In this document: piece after piece, positions 32,704-41,261 of the stretch
How positions within the stretch are numbered: the first letter of the stretch is position 1
Layout of the letters: every line of letters starts with the position of its first letter
Source: Methanofastidiosum sp.
GTDB lineage: Archaea > Methanobacteriota_B > Thermococci > Methanofastidiosales > Methanofastidiosaceae
DNA: 59,448 bases
Direction of reading: 5' to 3'
NCBI GenBank assembly: GCA_035362715.1
Contig: DAOSDU010000010.1
Location: forward strand, 1-59,448
Program-made: the position numbers and the translations under genes
Notes under the pieces: model-generated
Database searches by the model: none
Told to the model about the DNA's origin: nothing
What the model saw: only the letters and a program-made list of their open reading frames with translations

Positions 32704-33430
32704 AGGTCCATTCATTCTTTTTATATTTTTTTTCAATTAATTCTTCTGCCATCTTCATTTCATCTGGGGTCCAATTACTAACTTCAAATTTCTTATCATT
32801 TAGAAAGGCATTTTTTATTTTAGTATATGCATCAAAATATGAGATATCTTTGTGATTTTTTATGCAGGTTATTGGTCTGTAAATAGATTTTGTGCCCCCA
32901 CTAGCGCCTGTTGTATGAACTGTTAAATATGAGAAAATATCGCTTTCATCGACCTCGTATAGAATTGTTCCATGTTGCATCGAAACATCAATCTTATTTA
33001 ATTTACAGTTACCCGATATTTTTTTTCCATTTACGTTAATATTGCTTTGAGATTCAATATATGAGTTGATTCCAATATCTTTTAACCCCTCTATAATCCA
33101 AGAAAAAATATGAGTGTATGATATTCCGATATCTTTTGGAATTACAGTATATGGTGCAATGACGCTGTATACAATTTCTCCTGGCGAATTAAATACTGCC
33201 CCACCACCAGATAGTCTACGTAGCATAAGTATTTTTTCTGTATTGCATTTATCAATGTTAACTTCATCTTGAAGAGTCTGAAAACGACCTATAGATACAG
33301 CTTTTTTGTTCCATCGCCAGAATCTAATTATAGGATTATTTGTTCTTTGCACATATTCAAGACCCACTTCTTCTAAAGCAATTGCCATAAGAGGATCTAA
33401 TTCTTTAAGTTCTATGAATCTCCAAATCAT
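32690..33430 (-). CDS. lplA: Lipoate-protein ligase, catalytic domain only
   Basis: A 246-residue biotin/lipoate ligase-fold protein with the motif RRLSGGGAVFNSPGEIVYSV and the catalytic lysine region NGKKISGNCKLNKIDVSMQH, followed by GTILYEVD. It attaches lipoate to the E2 lysine. It lacks the C-terminal accessory domain of E. coli LplA. In Thermoplasma this domain is a separate protein, LplB, which is needed for activity. No LplB gene is visible next to it. Its location, tail to tail with the E2 gene, fits a role in activating that complex. Confidence 0.9.
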   Translation of the reverse strand: MIWRFIELKELDPLMAIALEEVGLEYVQRTNNPIIRFWRWNKKAVSIGRFQTLQDEVNIDKCNTEKILMLRRLSGGGAVFNSPGEIVYSVIAPYTVIPKDIGISYTHIFSWIIEGLKDIGINSYIESQSNINVNGKKISGNCKLNKIDVSMQHGTILYEVDESDIFSYLTVHTTGASGGTKSIYRPITCIKNHKDISYFDAYTKIKNAFLNDKKFEVSNWTPDEMKMAEELIEKKYKKNEWTFTQG

Positions 33431-33560
33431 TAAATCCCATATCTAATTTTTCAAATGAATTACATGAAATTTTAAAAATTCTTTTGTATCTTCTGAATCT
33501 AGCCATCTCTTATCTAAATTCTGTTGTGTTTAAGCTTTTTTCTATCTTTGATAAAAATCT

Positions 33561-33570
33561 TTAAATATTT
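33561..33570 (+). promoter_or_regulatory. TATA box of the arsenate reductase/phosphatase gene
   Basis: TTAAATATTT at 33561-33570 lies 19-28 bases before ATG 33589. There is no ribosome binding site before that ATG, so a leaderless transcript is likely. Confidence 0.4.
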
Positions 33571-33588
33571 TTGGGACTAAGTAGCTAT

Positions 33589-34005
33589 ATGAAAAAAAGA
33601 ATATTATTCATATGCACCCACAATGCAAATAGGTCTCAGATTGCCGAAGGATTTGTAAATAATCTTTATTCAGATAACTATGAAGCATACAGTGCAGGTA
33701 TGCAACCTACCGAGATTAATCCAATTTCAATTGAAATAATGAAGGAAATTGGAATTGATATTTCCAAATACAAATCAAAAGGAATTGAAGATTTTCTGGA
33801 TAAAGAATTTGAATATGTGGTAATGCTTTGTGACTCCTCAGTAGGATGCCCATTTTTTCCAGGAGGAAAGGAATACATTCATATGAATTTTGAGGATCCT
33901 TCTATTTTCAAAGGAAATGAAGAAGATATAATGGCTTCATACAGAAAACTTAGGGATGAAATAGGAAAATGGATAAAGGACACTTTTATTGATTCCAACA
34001 ACTAA
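33589..34005 (+). CDS. Low-molecular-weight protein tyrosine phosphatase/arsenate reductase family protein
   Basis: A 138-residue protein with the C-x5-R phosphate loop CTHNANRSQ (C9 to R15) and a C-terminal KYVVMLCD-like segment (EFEYVVMLCDSSVGCPFFPG). The two cysteines around CDSSVGC could serve as the redox relay used by thioredoxin-coupled ArsC. The family includes arsenate reductases and phosphatases; the N-x-x-R loop and the extra cysteines favour ArsC. It starts at ATG 33589; the frame is open to a TTG at 33571. No other arsenic gene lies nearby. Confidence 0.85.
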   Translation: MKKRILFICTHNANRSQIAEGFVNNLYSDNYEAYSAGMQPTEINPISIEIMKEIGIDISKYKSKGIEDFLDKEFEYVVMLCDSSVGCPFFPGGKEYIHMNFEDPSIFKGNEEDIMASYRKLRDEIGKWIKDTFIDSNN

Positions 34006-34125
34006 ATAATTAATCCCTACATTAGGGCCATGGTCCTTTCTGTTATTTCTGAGGCCGAAGAAGTACTTAATAAATAATTATTATATCTTTATTTTTATTA
34101 TTATTCTTATCTCATATACCCTTAC

Positions 34126-34779
34126 TTAAAGTACAATATTAGGGCTATCACTTTTATATACAGAGATTAGATCGATTATCATATCCGTCAGCATATTGGC
34201 CAAAGATTCATCAGTATCTGTAACAGCAAAAAGACTGACATGTCTATGGATAGTTGCGTCAACAAGTTGGACTATAAATTTTGAAAAGGATGTATCAATG
34301 TTAATTCCAGATATATGATTGGCGACGAGCTTTACAAATAAGTTTGCAACTTCATCGTTATACATTTCATATTTATCTAGGGCGTATGGTCCGCCCTCTG
34401 GATTTGCTAGATATATCATTTCTAGAGCAAGATTAAGATTTCTATTTCTTCTGTGGATATCTATTGAAAAAAGAGTGTTTTTATAGATAAATTCTCGTAT
34501 ATCCTCAATATCCTCAGGGAGCTTCATCTGCCCTGTTTCTATGGGGTACTCTTGCAGCATTATTTTGGCTTCTTCATCTGCAAGACCCTTGATTAATGAA
34601 ATCTTGCCATCGGGGTAGTATTTGTAGAGTAGAGCTATGCTTACCCCTGCCTTTTTTGCGATTTCTTTTGTAGTGATGTCGTAGTAGACATTCTTCTCTA
34701 ATAAATCCTTAGTAGCATCAAGCAAAGCTTTCTTTTTTTGCTCTTTATCACGGTTCCAATTCTTCATAGTAGTACCCAT
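34126..34779 (-). CDS. TetR/AcrR family transcriptional regulator
   Basis: A 217-residue TetR-type repressor. The N-terminal DNA-binding domain is clear (KKKALLDATKDLLEKNVYYD then ITTKEIAKKAGVSIALLYKYY, about residues 16-57). The C-terminal ~150 residues form the ligand-binding helical domain with no obvious relatives. A GTGA lies eight bases before its ATG. It is divergent from the SnoaL/MMPL/surface-protein operon. Two palindromic operators lie between the two starts, so it likely represses that operon and perhaps itself. Confidence 0.9.
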   Translation of the reverse strand: MGTTMKNWNRDKEQKKKALLDATKDLLEKNVYYDITTKEIAKKAGVSIALLYKYYPDGKISLIKGLADEEAKIMLQEYPIETGQMKLPEDIEDIREFIYKNTLFSIDIHRRNRNLNLALEMIYLANPEGGPYALDKYEMYNDEVANLFVKLVANHISGINIDTSFSKFIVQLVDATIHRHVSLFAVTDTDESLANMLTDMIIDLISVYKSDSPNIVL

Positions 34780-34835
34780 TCAATTCACTTCAAAGTATGA
34801 AAATTGGTATATAAATCTAGTACCGAAATCTTTAT

Positions 34836-34854
34836 AAGTAAGTGGTACTAACTT
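34836..34854. promoter_or_regulatory. TetR operator candidate, site 1
   Basis: AAGTAAGTGGTACTAACTT is an imperfect palindrome centred on GTAC. It overlaps the TATA-like TTTATAA (34831-34837) of the rightward operon, so binding would block the promoter. It is the first of two near-identical sites 22 bases apart. Confidence 0.7.
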
Positions 34855-34857
34855 AAT

Positions 34858-34876
34858 AAGTAAGTAGTACTAACTT
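34858..34876. promoter_or_regulatory. TetR operator candidate, site 2
   Basis: AAGTAAGTAGTACTAACTT differs from site 1 at a single base and lies exactly 22 bases downstream, about two helical turns, on the same face of the DNA. It covers the expected transcription start of the rightward operon. A ribosome binding site (GGAAGGTGA, 34885-34893) follows before ATG 34898. Confidence 0.7.
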
Positions 34877-34897
34877 ATAGTATAGGAAGGTGATAAA

Positions 34898-35329
34898 ATG
34901 GTTGAGCTACTCGGGTTTAAATATAAACAATGTGATGCCATGAATGAAACATATTGTAAAATTATGGAGAACTATATCGATGCTTACAATAAATTTGATA
35001 TTGATAGGATGATCTTAGATGTAGACAGAGACATAAAATTTCAAAATATTACAAATAATAATATTGACATGGAAATCAATGGCATTGAAAACTTTAAAGA
35101 TCAGGCGATAAAGAGCAAGCATCTGTTTAAGGAAAGAGAACAAAAGATCATCAACATGGAATTTACTGGTAATCAGGTAAAAGTTGACATTAATTATCAT
35201 GGCATATTGGCATCTGATTTGCCAAATGGACTAAAAGCCGGGGATAAGATTGAACTTAAAGGAGTATCTATTTTCATATTCAATGACAATAAAATCGTTG
35301 AAATATTAACTGCCCTAAATGCAGATTAG
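34898..35329 (+). CDS. SnoaL-like (NTF2-fold) protein
   Basis: A 143-residue protein of the SnoaL/NTF2-like cone fold. Typical features are the N-terminal helix ETYCKIMENYIDAYNKFDID, a central ENFKDQAIKSKHLF helix and a beta-sheet end with GDKIELKGVSIFIFNDNKI. Members bind small hydrophobic molecules or act as isomerases and cyclases; the substrate here is unknown. It starts after a strong GGTGA and is the first gene of the TetR-controlled operon. A different frame overlapping its end encodes a small zinc-ribbon sequence. Confidence 0.75.
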   Translation: MVELLGFKYKQCDAMNETYCKIMENYIDAYNKFDIDRMILDVDRDIKFQNITNNNIDMEINGIENFKDQAIKSKHLFKEREQKIINMEFTGNQVKVDINYHGILASDLPNGLKAGDKIELKGVSIFIFNDNKIVEILTALNAD

Positions 35330-35406
35330 CGAATTTAGAAGCTGAGAGTTCAGTTGAGAAGGTACGTTGCCCAAAATGCGGTGCCATATTTCCTTTAACA
35401 AATTAA
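35302..35406 (+). pseudogene. Short zinc-ribbon reading frame, possibly a gene remnant
   Basis: In a frame different from the SnoaL-like gene, 34 codons after an in-frame TGA encode two zinc-ligand pairs: CPKC and, 19 residues later, RCPKCGAIFPL, ending at TAA 35404. The spacing matches the small MJ0042-type zinc finger found at the start of larger proteins. There is no ATG, GTG or TTG before the first CPKC; an ATT at 35305 is the only candidate of the AUU type. It overlaps the end of the SnoaL gene by 28 bases. It may be a remnant of a longer gene, a real mini-protein, or chance. Confidence 0.4.
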
Positions 35407-35457
35407 GATGTTTCCCATAAATTGGATATTAAGATAAATGAAAATTAGGTCAATTAT

Positions 35458-37644
35458 ATGAAACAATTAAAAAAAATTACTTTTGAAAAATGGGCAGTAA
35501 CTCAATACAGATATTCTAAACTCATCGTAATTGTAATGTTAGTTCTAACTGTATTTTTCGCTGCCCAGTCACTTAATCTTAATATTGAATCTAATTTAAT
35601 GAACGAAATTCCACAAAATTTTGATGTTGTAAAGACTCAACAGCTAATCACAAATGAGTTTGGTGCAGAAGAAGCCATAATTATTCTTTTAGAAACTAAT
35701 CTTGATGAAGTTTCAGATATAAGAAACAAACAATCATTGGAAAGTATATATAGGTTGGAGCAGAGATTAAAATCTCGTCCAGAAATATTGGATACTATAG
35801 GTCCTGGAAAGGTATATTACTCTATATTTGGAGAAATACCCGATAATGAAACCTCTTTGAAAGATGTTGCAGAAACTATCCCCCAATTAATCTCAAGTGA
35901 TCATTCTACAGCGATTGTTTTTGTCAGGACCACAAGCTTTGTCTATGATCAAGCAAGCATTAAGTCGATAGTTAAAATAGTTGAGGAAGAAGTAGAAAAA
36001 GAAAATCTTTATGGCCTAAATTATAAGATTACTGGGACCCCAATTCTATTAAAATCTATGGTAGAGATTTTGCAACAAGATATAATAAAAACTACCCTTC
36101 TTGCATTGCTTACTATATTTATACTTCTAACTGCTGTTTTTAATTTAAAATCATTTTTTGTTATTGCCCCCACAATTATAGGTATTATTTGGACTACAGG
36201 ACAGCTATCAATGTTGGGAGTCCCAATAGGTGTGGTCACAGGATCTTTTGGAGCTATTATTATCGGTCTTGGAACTGAATATGGAATCTTTATGATGTCT
36301 AGGTACAGAGATGAAGCAAAAAAGAGAGTATCGAATGAGAAAAGGGTAGTTGCAATGATTGCTGATGTTGGAAAAGGTACTTTTGAATCAAGTACAACTA
36401 CTATTGCAGGATTTGTCGCTTTGACCTTTTCTTCTATGCCTTCAATGATTCATCTAGGTCAAATCCTTTCATTAGGCATACTTAACTGTTTAATCGGGGC
36501 TTTTTTCTTTTTACCATGCCTAATGGCTTTAAAGGAATGGAATGTTGGTGGAATTGAAATAAAAAATAAAAAATTAGGTAATAAAATTACTAGATTTTCT
36601 GATTTACAGGCAAAAAAACCAAAATCATTCTTACTAGTAGGAATTGTTCTAACACTACTGATCGCATCTGGTGTGAGTTATATCAAAGTAGTAGAAGAAA
36701 CAGAAGAGAGCACATTGCCAGTAAATAGCGAAGTAATGTTGGCGTTCAACACATTAAAAGATAAATTTCAAAGATATGACTCAATGTTAGTTCTAATAAA
36801 CTCAGAAAATGTACTCTCTTCAAATGTACTAAAAGAGACATATCTATTAAATAATCAGTTGATTAATGTTTATGGTATAGAAGGTTCTTCTTTCAATTTA
36901 GACCTTGAAGATATATATCTCCCAAAAGAAGATTTGAAGAAAAGGCTTGAAGTCTCGGATAGTCTAGGGTATCTTATTCTAAGATTGGACGTTTCTAAGG
37001 GTGCTGATCAGTTGCAAGTTTATGATGATGTTAAAAGTGTATTAACTATGACACCCCTTCAGGTTCGTTTAGGCGGAACATTGGTAATGATTAGAGAATT
37101 AACTGACCTTGTTATGCCAGAGATGTCAAAACTCTCACTAATAGGGCTAGTTGGAATCCTTGCCTGTGTAATGCTGAGTTTGAGGTCAATTCGCTATGGC
37201 CTCGTACCTATCATATTAGTCGCACTTGGCATCACTTGGATGATGGGTATAGCAGGTTTTATGGGTATAACCATAGATTCGGGCCTTATTGGAATTATAT
37301 CGATGACAGCAGGAATTGGGGACGATTTTGCTATTCAGACAATAAATAGATTTAGGCATGTGAAAAGTTCTGGGCTAGTTGAAAGAATGACAAATACATT
37401 TGAGGGTATTGTTGAACCAGTAATACTCTCTTCAGTTGTGGCCGGACTTGGTTTTATTGCTATTCTTAGTGCTACTCTTAGCTCTTTAGATGTTGTAGGG
37501 ATATTACTCTTTGTCGGAGTATTCAGCTGTGCGGGGATTACACTTTTGTTTTTACCACCCTTTTTGATAGTCCAAGAAAAAGTATTTCAAGATACAAAAT
37601 ATTTAATCAAGAAAAAAATGGAGGTTTATAATGAAAAAAATTAG
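35458..37644 (+). CDS. MMPL/RND-superfamily exporter (HAE3-like)
   Basis: A 728-residue membrane protein with twelve predicted helices in two homologous halves, each with a large external loop after the first helix. RND/MMPL motifs are the GAIIIGLGTEYGIFMMSRYR segment in the first half and AGIGDDFAIQTINRFRH in the second, which carry the proton-relay acidic residues. Archaeal HAE3 proteins are thought to export lipids or hydrophobic compounds. It lies in the TetR operon after the SnoaL-like gene and overlaps the next gene by 14 bases, suggesting a shared export function. Confidence 0.88.
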   Translation: MKQLKKITFEKWAVTQYRYSKLIVIVMLVLTVFFAAQSLNLNIESNLMNEIPQNFDVVKTQQLITNEFGAEEAIIILLETNLDEVSDIRNKQSLESIYRLEQRLKSRPEILDTIGPGKVYYSIFGEIPDNETSLKDVAETIPQLISSDHSTAIVFVRTTSFVYDQASIKSIVKIVEEEVEKENLYGLNYKITGTPILLKSMVEILQQDIIKTTLLALLTIFILLTAVFNLKSFFVIAPTIIGIIWTTGQLSMLGVPIGVVTGSFGAIIIGLGTEYGIFMMSRYRDEAKKRVSNEKRVVAMIADVGKGTFESSTTTIAGFVALTFSSMPSMIHLGQILSLGILNCLIGAFFFLPCLMALKEWNVGGIEIKNKKLGNKITRFSDLQAKKPKSFLLVGIVLTLLIASGVSYIKVVEETEESTLPVNSEVMLAFNTLKDKFQRYDSMLVLINSENVLSSNVLKETYLLNNQLINVYGIEGSSFNLDLEDIYLPKEDLKKRLEVSDSLGYLILRLDVSKGADQLQVYDDVKSVLTMTPLQVRLGGTLVMIRELTDLVMPEMSKLSLIGLVGILACVMLSLRSIRYGLVPIILVALGITWMMGIAGFMGITIDSGLIGIISMTAGIGDDFAIQTINRFRHVKSSGLVERMTNTFEGIVEPVILSSVVAGLGFIAILSATLSSLDVVGILLFVGVFSCAGITLLFLPPFLIVQEKVFQDTKYLIKKKMEVYNEKN

Positions 37645-39130
37645 TATATTTTTAATCGGAGTTTTTTTAATTAGTGTTTTTGCGCCAAGCGCTAATGCAG
37701 GTACAGATGCTGTAATTTATTCGGGTTACCTTTATGATAACGAATTTATTTTTGTTGGGCCCTATGCTGTGGCACTTACAGACTATAAGAACACTATAGC
37801 CTCGTTTATGGTCCTAGAAGGAACAGCTCCTGTTAGTCCTTTGGGTGTTTATATATCTGAAGGGGAATCACTCAAAGCAAATGATATAACCATAAATCTA
37901 ATTGACGTTTCAAAAGTTGGGGTCAATGTAATAATCAAAGGGCCAGTAGGATACAAAATCGGCAGAAGCCAGTATGAATTTGTTATAAATGAGGTAAAAA
38001 CAAATCCCTTAAGAGTAGAACCTGGAGAGGCCTTTGATCTAGAAATTTTGCTTTCTAATGAAGGCTCAATGAAAGCCTATACCGTGAAAGCGAGTTTGAC
38101 TGTTCCACCTGCAGGCACAATAGTTCCTTTTATGCCTGAGAATACTTCTGATTCCATTTATATAGGAGATTTTGAAGCGGGTACAGAACATTTGCTTTCG
38201 TTCAAGCTCAGAGCAAACGAAAAAATAACAGCCGGAAATTATCCAATGACTCTTGTACTTTACTTCTATGATGGAACAACTCCCTATCCAAGACCATATA
38301 CAATCCAGTTTGGTCTTCGAGTGAGTGGAAGAACAGAATTAATGGTAGTTAATTTCTCTTCTGCTCCAGAAACTATAAGGCCTGGAAATGAAAATGTGAA
38401 GATAAAAGTAAATCTAGCAAATCAGGGCACTGAAGGTGCAAAATATGTTAAAGCTTATCTTGATCTAGAAGAGCCTTTTTCATTATCAAAATCTTATGAG
38501 AGCTCATACAATCTAGGGACACTTTTAGGTGGGCAGGGAAAGGATGCAGAGTTTTTGATAAATGTTGACAAAGAAGCAAAGAAAATGACCTACATGGTAC
38601 CAATAATTGTTGAATACAGAGACTCTTCAAATAATCTCCTAAAAGAAGAGTTTGAATTGAACTTGGATGTAAAAGGAAAGCCGGAACTTGAAATAACTGA
38701 ATATCGCCTTGTTCCAGAAACAGTAAGGGCAGGGGGAAGTGCAAAGATCTACCTAACAGTAGTAAACAAGGGAGAAGAGAAGGCTGAATCAATAATTTTT
38801 GAAGCGATTGAAAGGTCAGAGCAACCATTTGACTTCACATCAAAAAATGATTATATTGGTGTTCTTGAACCAGGGCAGAAAGCAGAAGTTGTATTGGCCA
38901 CAGATATAAAATCAATAGCAGAGGAAAAGACATACCAACTAAATCTAAGAATTAGGGCAGTCGGTGACAAAGAAAAGCAGGATCTAAGTGTCTATCTATT
39001 TCAAAAGAACATTGATGTTCCTGTCCATAAGTCTGGTGGTAATTTCTATATTGGCCTTATTATTGGGGTGGTAGTTATTCTTTTAATAGCTGGATACTAT
39101 ACATACGATAAGCGCCTAAAGAAAAAATAA
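37631..39130 (+). CDS. Membrane-anchored surface protein with NEW3/CARDB-like repeats (COG1361 type)
   Basis: A 499-residue protein with a signal peptide (residues 1-23, ending ANA), then beta-sandwich repeats. At least three units resemble NEW3/CARDB domains, recognisable by PLRVEPGEAFDLEILLSNEG, PETIRPGNENVKIKVNLANQG and PETVRAGGSAKIYLTVVNKG. A C-terminal membrane helix (FYIGLIIGVVVILLIAGYY) and a short basic tail anchor it. Such proteins commonly accompany MMPL exporters in archaea and may act as their external partner. It is coupled to the exporter gene by overlap. Confidence 0.82.
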   Translation: MKKISIFLIGVFLISVFAPSANAGTDAVIYSGYLYDNEFIFVGPYAVALTDYKNTIASFMVLEGTAPVSPLGVYISEGESLKANDITINLIDVSKVGVNVIIKGPVGYKIGRSQYEFVINEVKTNPLRVEPGEAFDLEILLSNEGSMKAYTVKASLTVPPAGTIVPFMPENTSDSIYIGDFEAGTEHLLSFKLRANEKITAGNYPMTLVLYFYDGTTPYPRPYTIQFGLRVSGRTELMVVNFSSAPETIRPGNENVKIKVNLANQGTEGAKYVKAYLDLEEPFSLSKSYESSYNLGTLLGGQGKDAEFLINVDKEAKKMTYMVPIIVEYRDSSNNLLKEEFELNLDVKGKPELEITEYRLVPETVRAGGSAKIYLTVVNKGEEKAESIIFEAIERSEQPFDFTSKNDYIGVLEPGQKAEVVLATDIKSIAEEKTYQLNLRIRAVGDKEKQDLSVYLFQKNIDVPVHKSGGNFYIGLIIGVVVILLIAGYYTYDKRLKKK

Positions 39131-39151
39131 AGAATCGATATCGGTGTATAC

Positions 39152-41092
39152 ATGAAAAGGGGCCTAATATTACTTTCAATTATTTTTATTTCTATATTCT
39201 TACCTTCTAATGTTAGCTCCTCTTCCGTACCGAGAGATGATTTCTTTTTTGACGGAGATACAGTAAAATCTATGATAGTTGTTGGTGAAACAGCAACCTC
39301 AAAAGACATCATATCTGCTTCTAAACTTGCTTTTCTTATAGCCAACAGACACACTGAGAGAATTGAGAATACAATATATGAGGAATACAAAGTTTCTTTA
39401 AAAAATCTAAATGCAAGCGACACGATAAGAATAGACCCCGCTAATGCTACAGTGAATTCAGTTAGGGTGGCAGACGGATTAAAATCACTTTGGTGGGATG
39501 ATGGATACAAGTACTCATCATTTTTGTACCCTTATGGGGATGGTGACAAGGCATTTGATTATAACGAAACGCATGAAGAGAGTATAATAAAGCTATCAGA
39601 TATTGAGGTCCCTGATGATCACTGCCTTGACTTTAACATGTCCGACATCATTTATAGAGTAACATATATCCGTACGCCTTTCCAAAGGAAAGTTTTTGCT
39701 GGATGTGGCGGCCCTCTTTATGATATACCCTATAACTCTTACAAAATCAGATTATTTGAAAGGGAGTACCCAATTATTAATAACGGTGTTTACCATTCTA
39801 AAGATCAAAATATAAGTTACTTCATTTATGGAATTCCTATCTATTCTCCCGAAACTATATTTAAGGTAGGAGATACCAGAGTATTTGGATGGTACACTGT
39901 AACGCTTCTAGATATTCACAGCCCTACAACTGAAGAAACATCCAAGGATGACAAGTTTAAAGTTAAAAGCGGCGAAAACTTTTCAGGAGAGTATAAAGTT
40001 TACCTCAGAGTGTCTGATTTCACCGGGAAAAGCAATGACTTTCTTATGTTAATGGACGCTAATAGTTCAAGGTGCTGTACCTGTGTGGGGCTTTGTGACC
40101 CTAAAGGAGGGTGCGGCTCATTTACAACCGTTCCAACAAGGCAATACGAGAACGATCCATACTTCTTATTTGAGAAGGGAACAAGAGACATTGATGGCCA
40201 TGAAGAGACCATCTGGACTGTGCCAGTTTTCTATATTGATGGAATAAAAGTTTTTGAGGGTGCAGATAATAGCTTACTTGCAGAGTTTGATGTTTATTCG
40301 CTAAAAGATTATGGTGCAATTGAAGAAACGCCTTGTTGCATGCCATTTGTTACATATCCAAATGACTATAATCTTACCATATCTAATCTTTGGGAAGATA
40401 TTATTGCGTTGGGCGTTGACCTTAACGGCGATGGAAATCTATCCCCTGAAGAGCAGCAGATCCCTGTATTTGAAACTCCTGGAGAAGAATGCAATGCTTC
40501 AATTAAAATTCCATTTTTCGCTCCCGCCTATGTAAATCCAGGAAAAGATGGAAAATATGGGACATGTGATGATTTTCTTGATTTAAATCCATTGCATCCA
40601 AGATTTAAGAAGTGCACCTATGACACAATCAATGTAATATTGTGTGATAAAATAGACCTAACATGCTGTGACCCTCAGACTTTTTATGGTCCAAAGAACT
40701 ATTTCAAAATAGACATACTTGACTCAAACTACAAGCAGAAAGATGGCAATGGTATTGAGCTTGAAGTAAGCCAGAGAAAGTCAAAATTGTATTTGTATTA
40801 CGATTCAACAGTTAAGATTGAGCCCGCCTCACTTATAAAAAGAGACATTGATGTTACAGGCGAAGATAAGGCAAAGAAGAACTTAATCCTAATTGGAAAT
40901 GAAGAAAGTAATCTAATAATAAAGGAGCTATACGATTCAGGCATGTCAAAAGTAGTATGGTCAAGATCATTTGGACAGCGGGAATATATAATAAATGTAT
41001 TCTACGAGAACAATGTTTTAATAGTTGGTGGAAGAAACGGCGAGGCAACAAATAAGGCTCTAGAAGACCTTATGGGTTTACTGTTTGTTTGA
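39152..41092 (+). CDS. S-layer-like surface protein, cysteine-rich
   Basis: A 646-residue secreted protein. A signal peptide (1-24) is followed by the S-layer N-terminal pattern SMIVVGETATSKDIISASKL. The last ~75 residues (KKNLILIGNEESNLIIKELY to NVLIVGGRNGEATNKALEDL) match the end of MJ-type S-layer proteins. The central part has many cysteines, including CCTCVGLCDPKGGC, and an EF-hand-like loop DLNGDGNLSPEE around residue 425. Unlike typical S-layer proteins it is in an operon with an exporter. It may be a specialised surface protein, not the bulk S-layer. Confidence 0.75.
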   Translation: MKRGLILLSIIFISIFLPSNVSSSSVPRDDFFFDGDTVKSMIVVGETATSKDIISASKLAFLIANRHTERIENTIYEEYKVSLKNLNASDTIRIDPANATVNSVRVADGLKSLWWDDGYKYSSFLYPYGDGDKAFDYNETHEESIIKLSDIEVPDDHCLDFNMSDIIYRVTYIRTPFQRKVFAGCGGPLYDIPYNSYKIRLFEREYPIINNGVYHSKDQNISYFIYGIPIYSPETIFKVGDTRVFGWYTVTLLDIHSPTTEETSKDDKFKVKSGENFSGEYKVYLRVSDFTGKSNDFLMLMDANSSRCCTCVGLCDPKGGCGSFTTVPTRQYENDPYFLFEKGTRDIDGHEETIWTVPVFYIDGIKVFEGADNSLLAEFDVYSLKDYGAIEETPCCMPFVTYPNDYNLTISNLWEDIIALGVDLNGDGNLSPEEQQIPVFETPGEECNASIKIPFFAPAYVNPGKDGKYGTCDDFLDLNPLHPRFKKCTYDTINVILCDKIDLTCCDPQTFYGPKNYFKIDILDSNYKQKDGNGIELEVSQRKSKLYLYYDSTVKIEPASLIKRDIDVTGEDKAKKNLILIGNEESNLIIKELYDSGMSKVVWSRSFGQREYIINVFYENNVLIVGGRNGEATNKALEDLMGLLFV

Positions 41093-41095
41093 TTG

Positions 41096-41153
41096 CCAGA
41101 ACATCTTGGTTCTAGAAGAAACAAATTTAATAAAGCTTTTTTCTTTCTTTTTC
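41096..41153 (+). terminator. Possible terminator of the TetR-controlled operon
   Basis: A weak hairpin AGAAC/GTTCT (41098-41102 and 41109-41113) follows the S-layer-like stop and is succeeded by T-rich runs at about 41137-41153. T-tracts alone can end transcription in archaea. The rest of the 170-base gap to the tRNA is AT-rich without other signals. Confidence 0.35.
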
Positions 41154-41261
41154 TGACTTTTTTGATATAGTATTATTTATTTGTTGTTAATCTTATTCAA
41201 CAAAGTTTTTTTCAGAATTTTTTGACCTTTTTCAGCCGGGGGATTTCAACTGCTGTAAAAG

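Noticed and set aside
34020..34080. A palindrome GGGCCATGGTCC-like sequence followed by a 15-codon frame
   Set aside because: The match is imperfect and short, the frame is too small, and it is more likely 3' untranslated DNA between convergent genes.
35302..35406. Zinc ribbon as a frameshifted C-terminus of the SnoaL-like protein
   Set aside because: The SnoaL-like protein already ends at a normal length for its family, so a frameshift is not needed to explain it.
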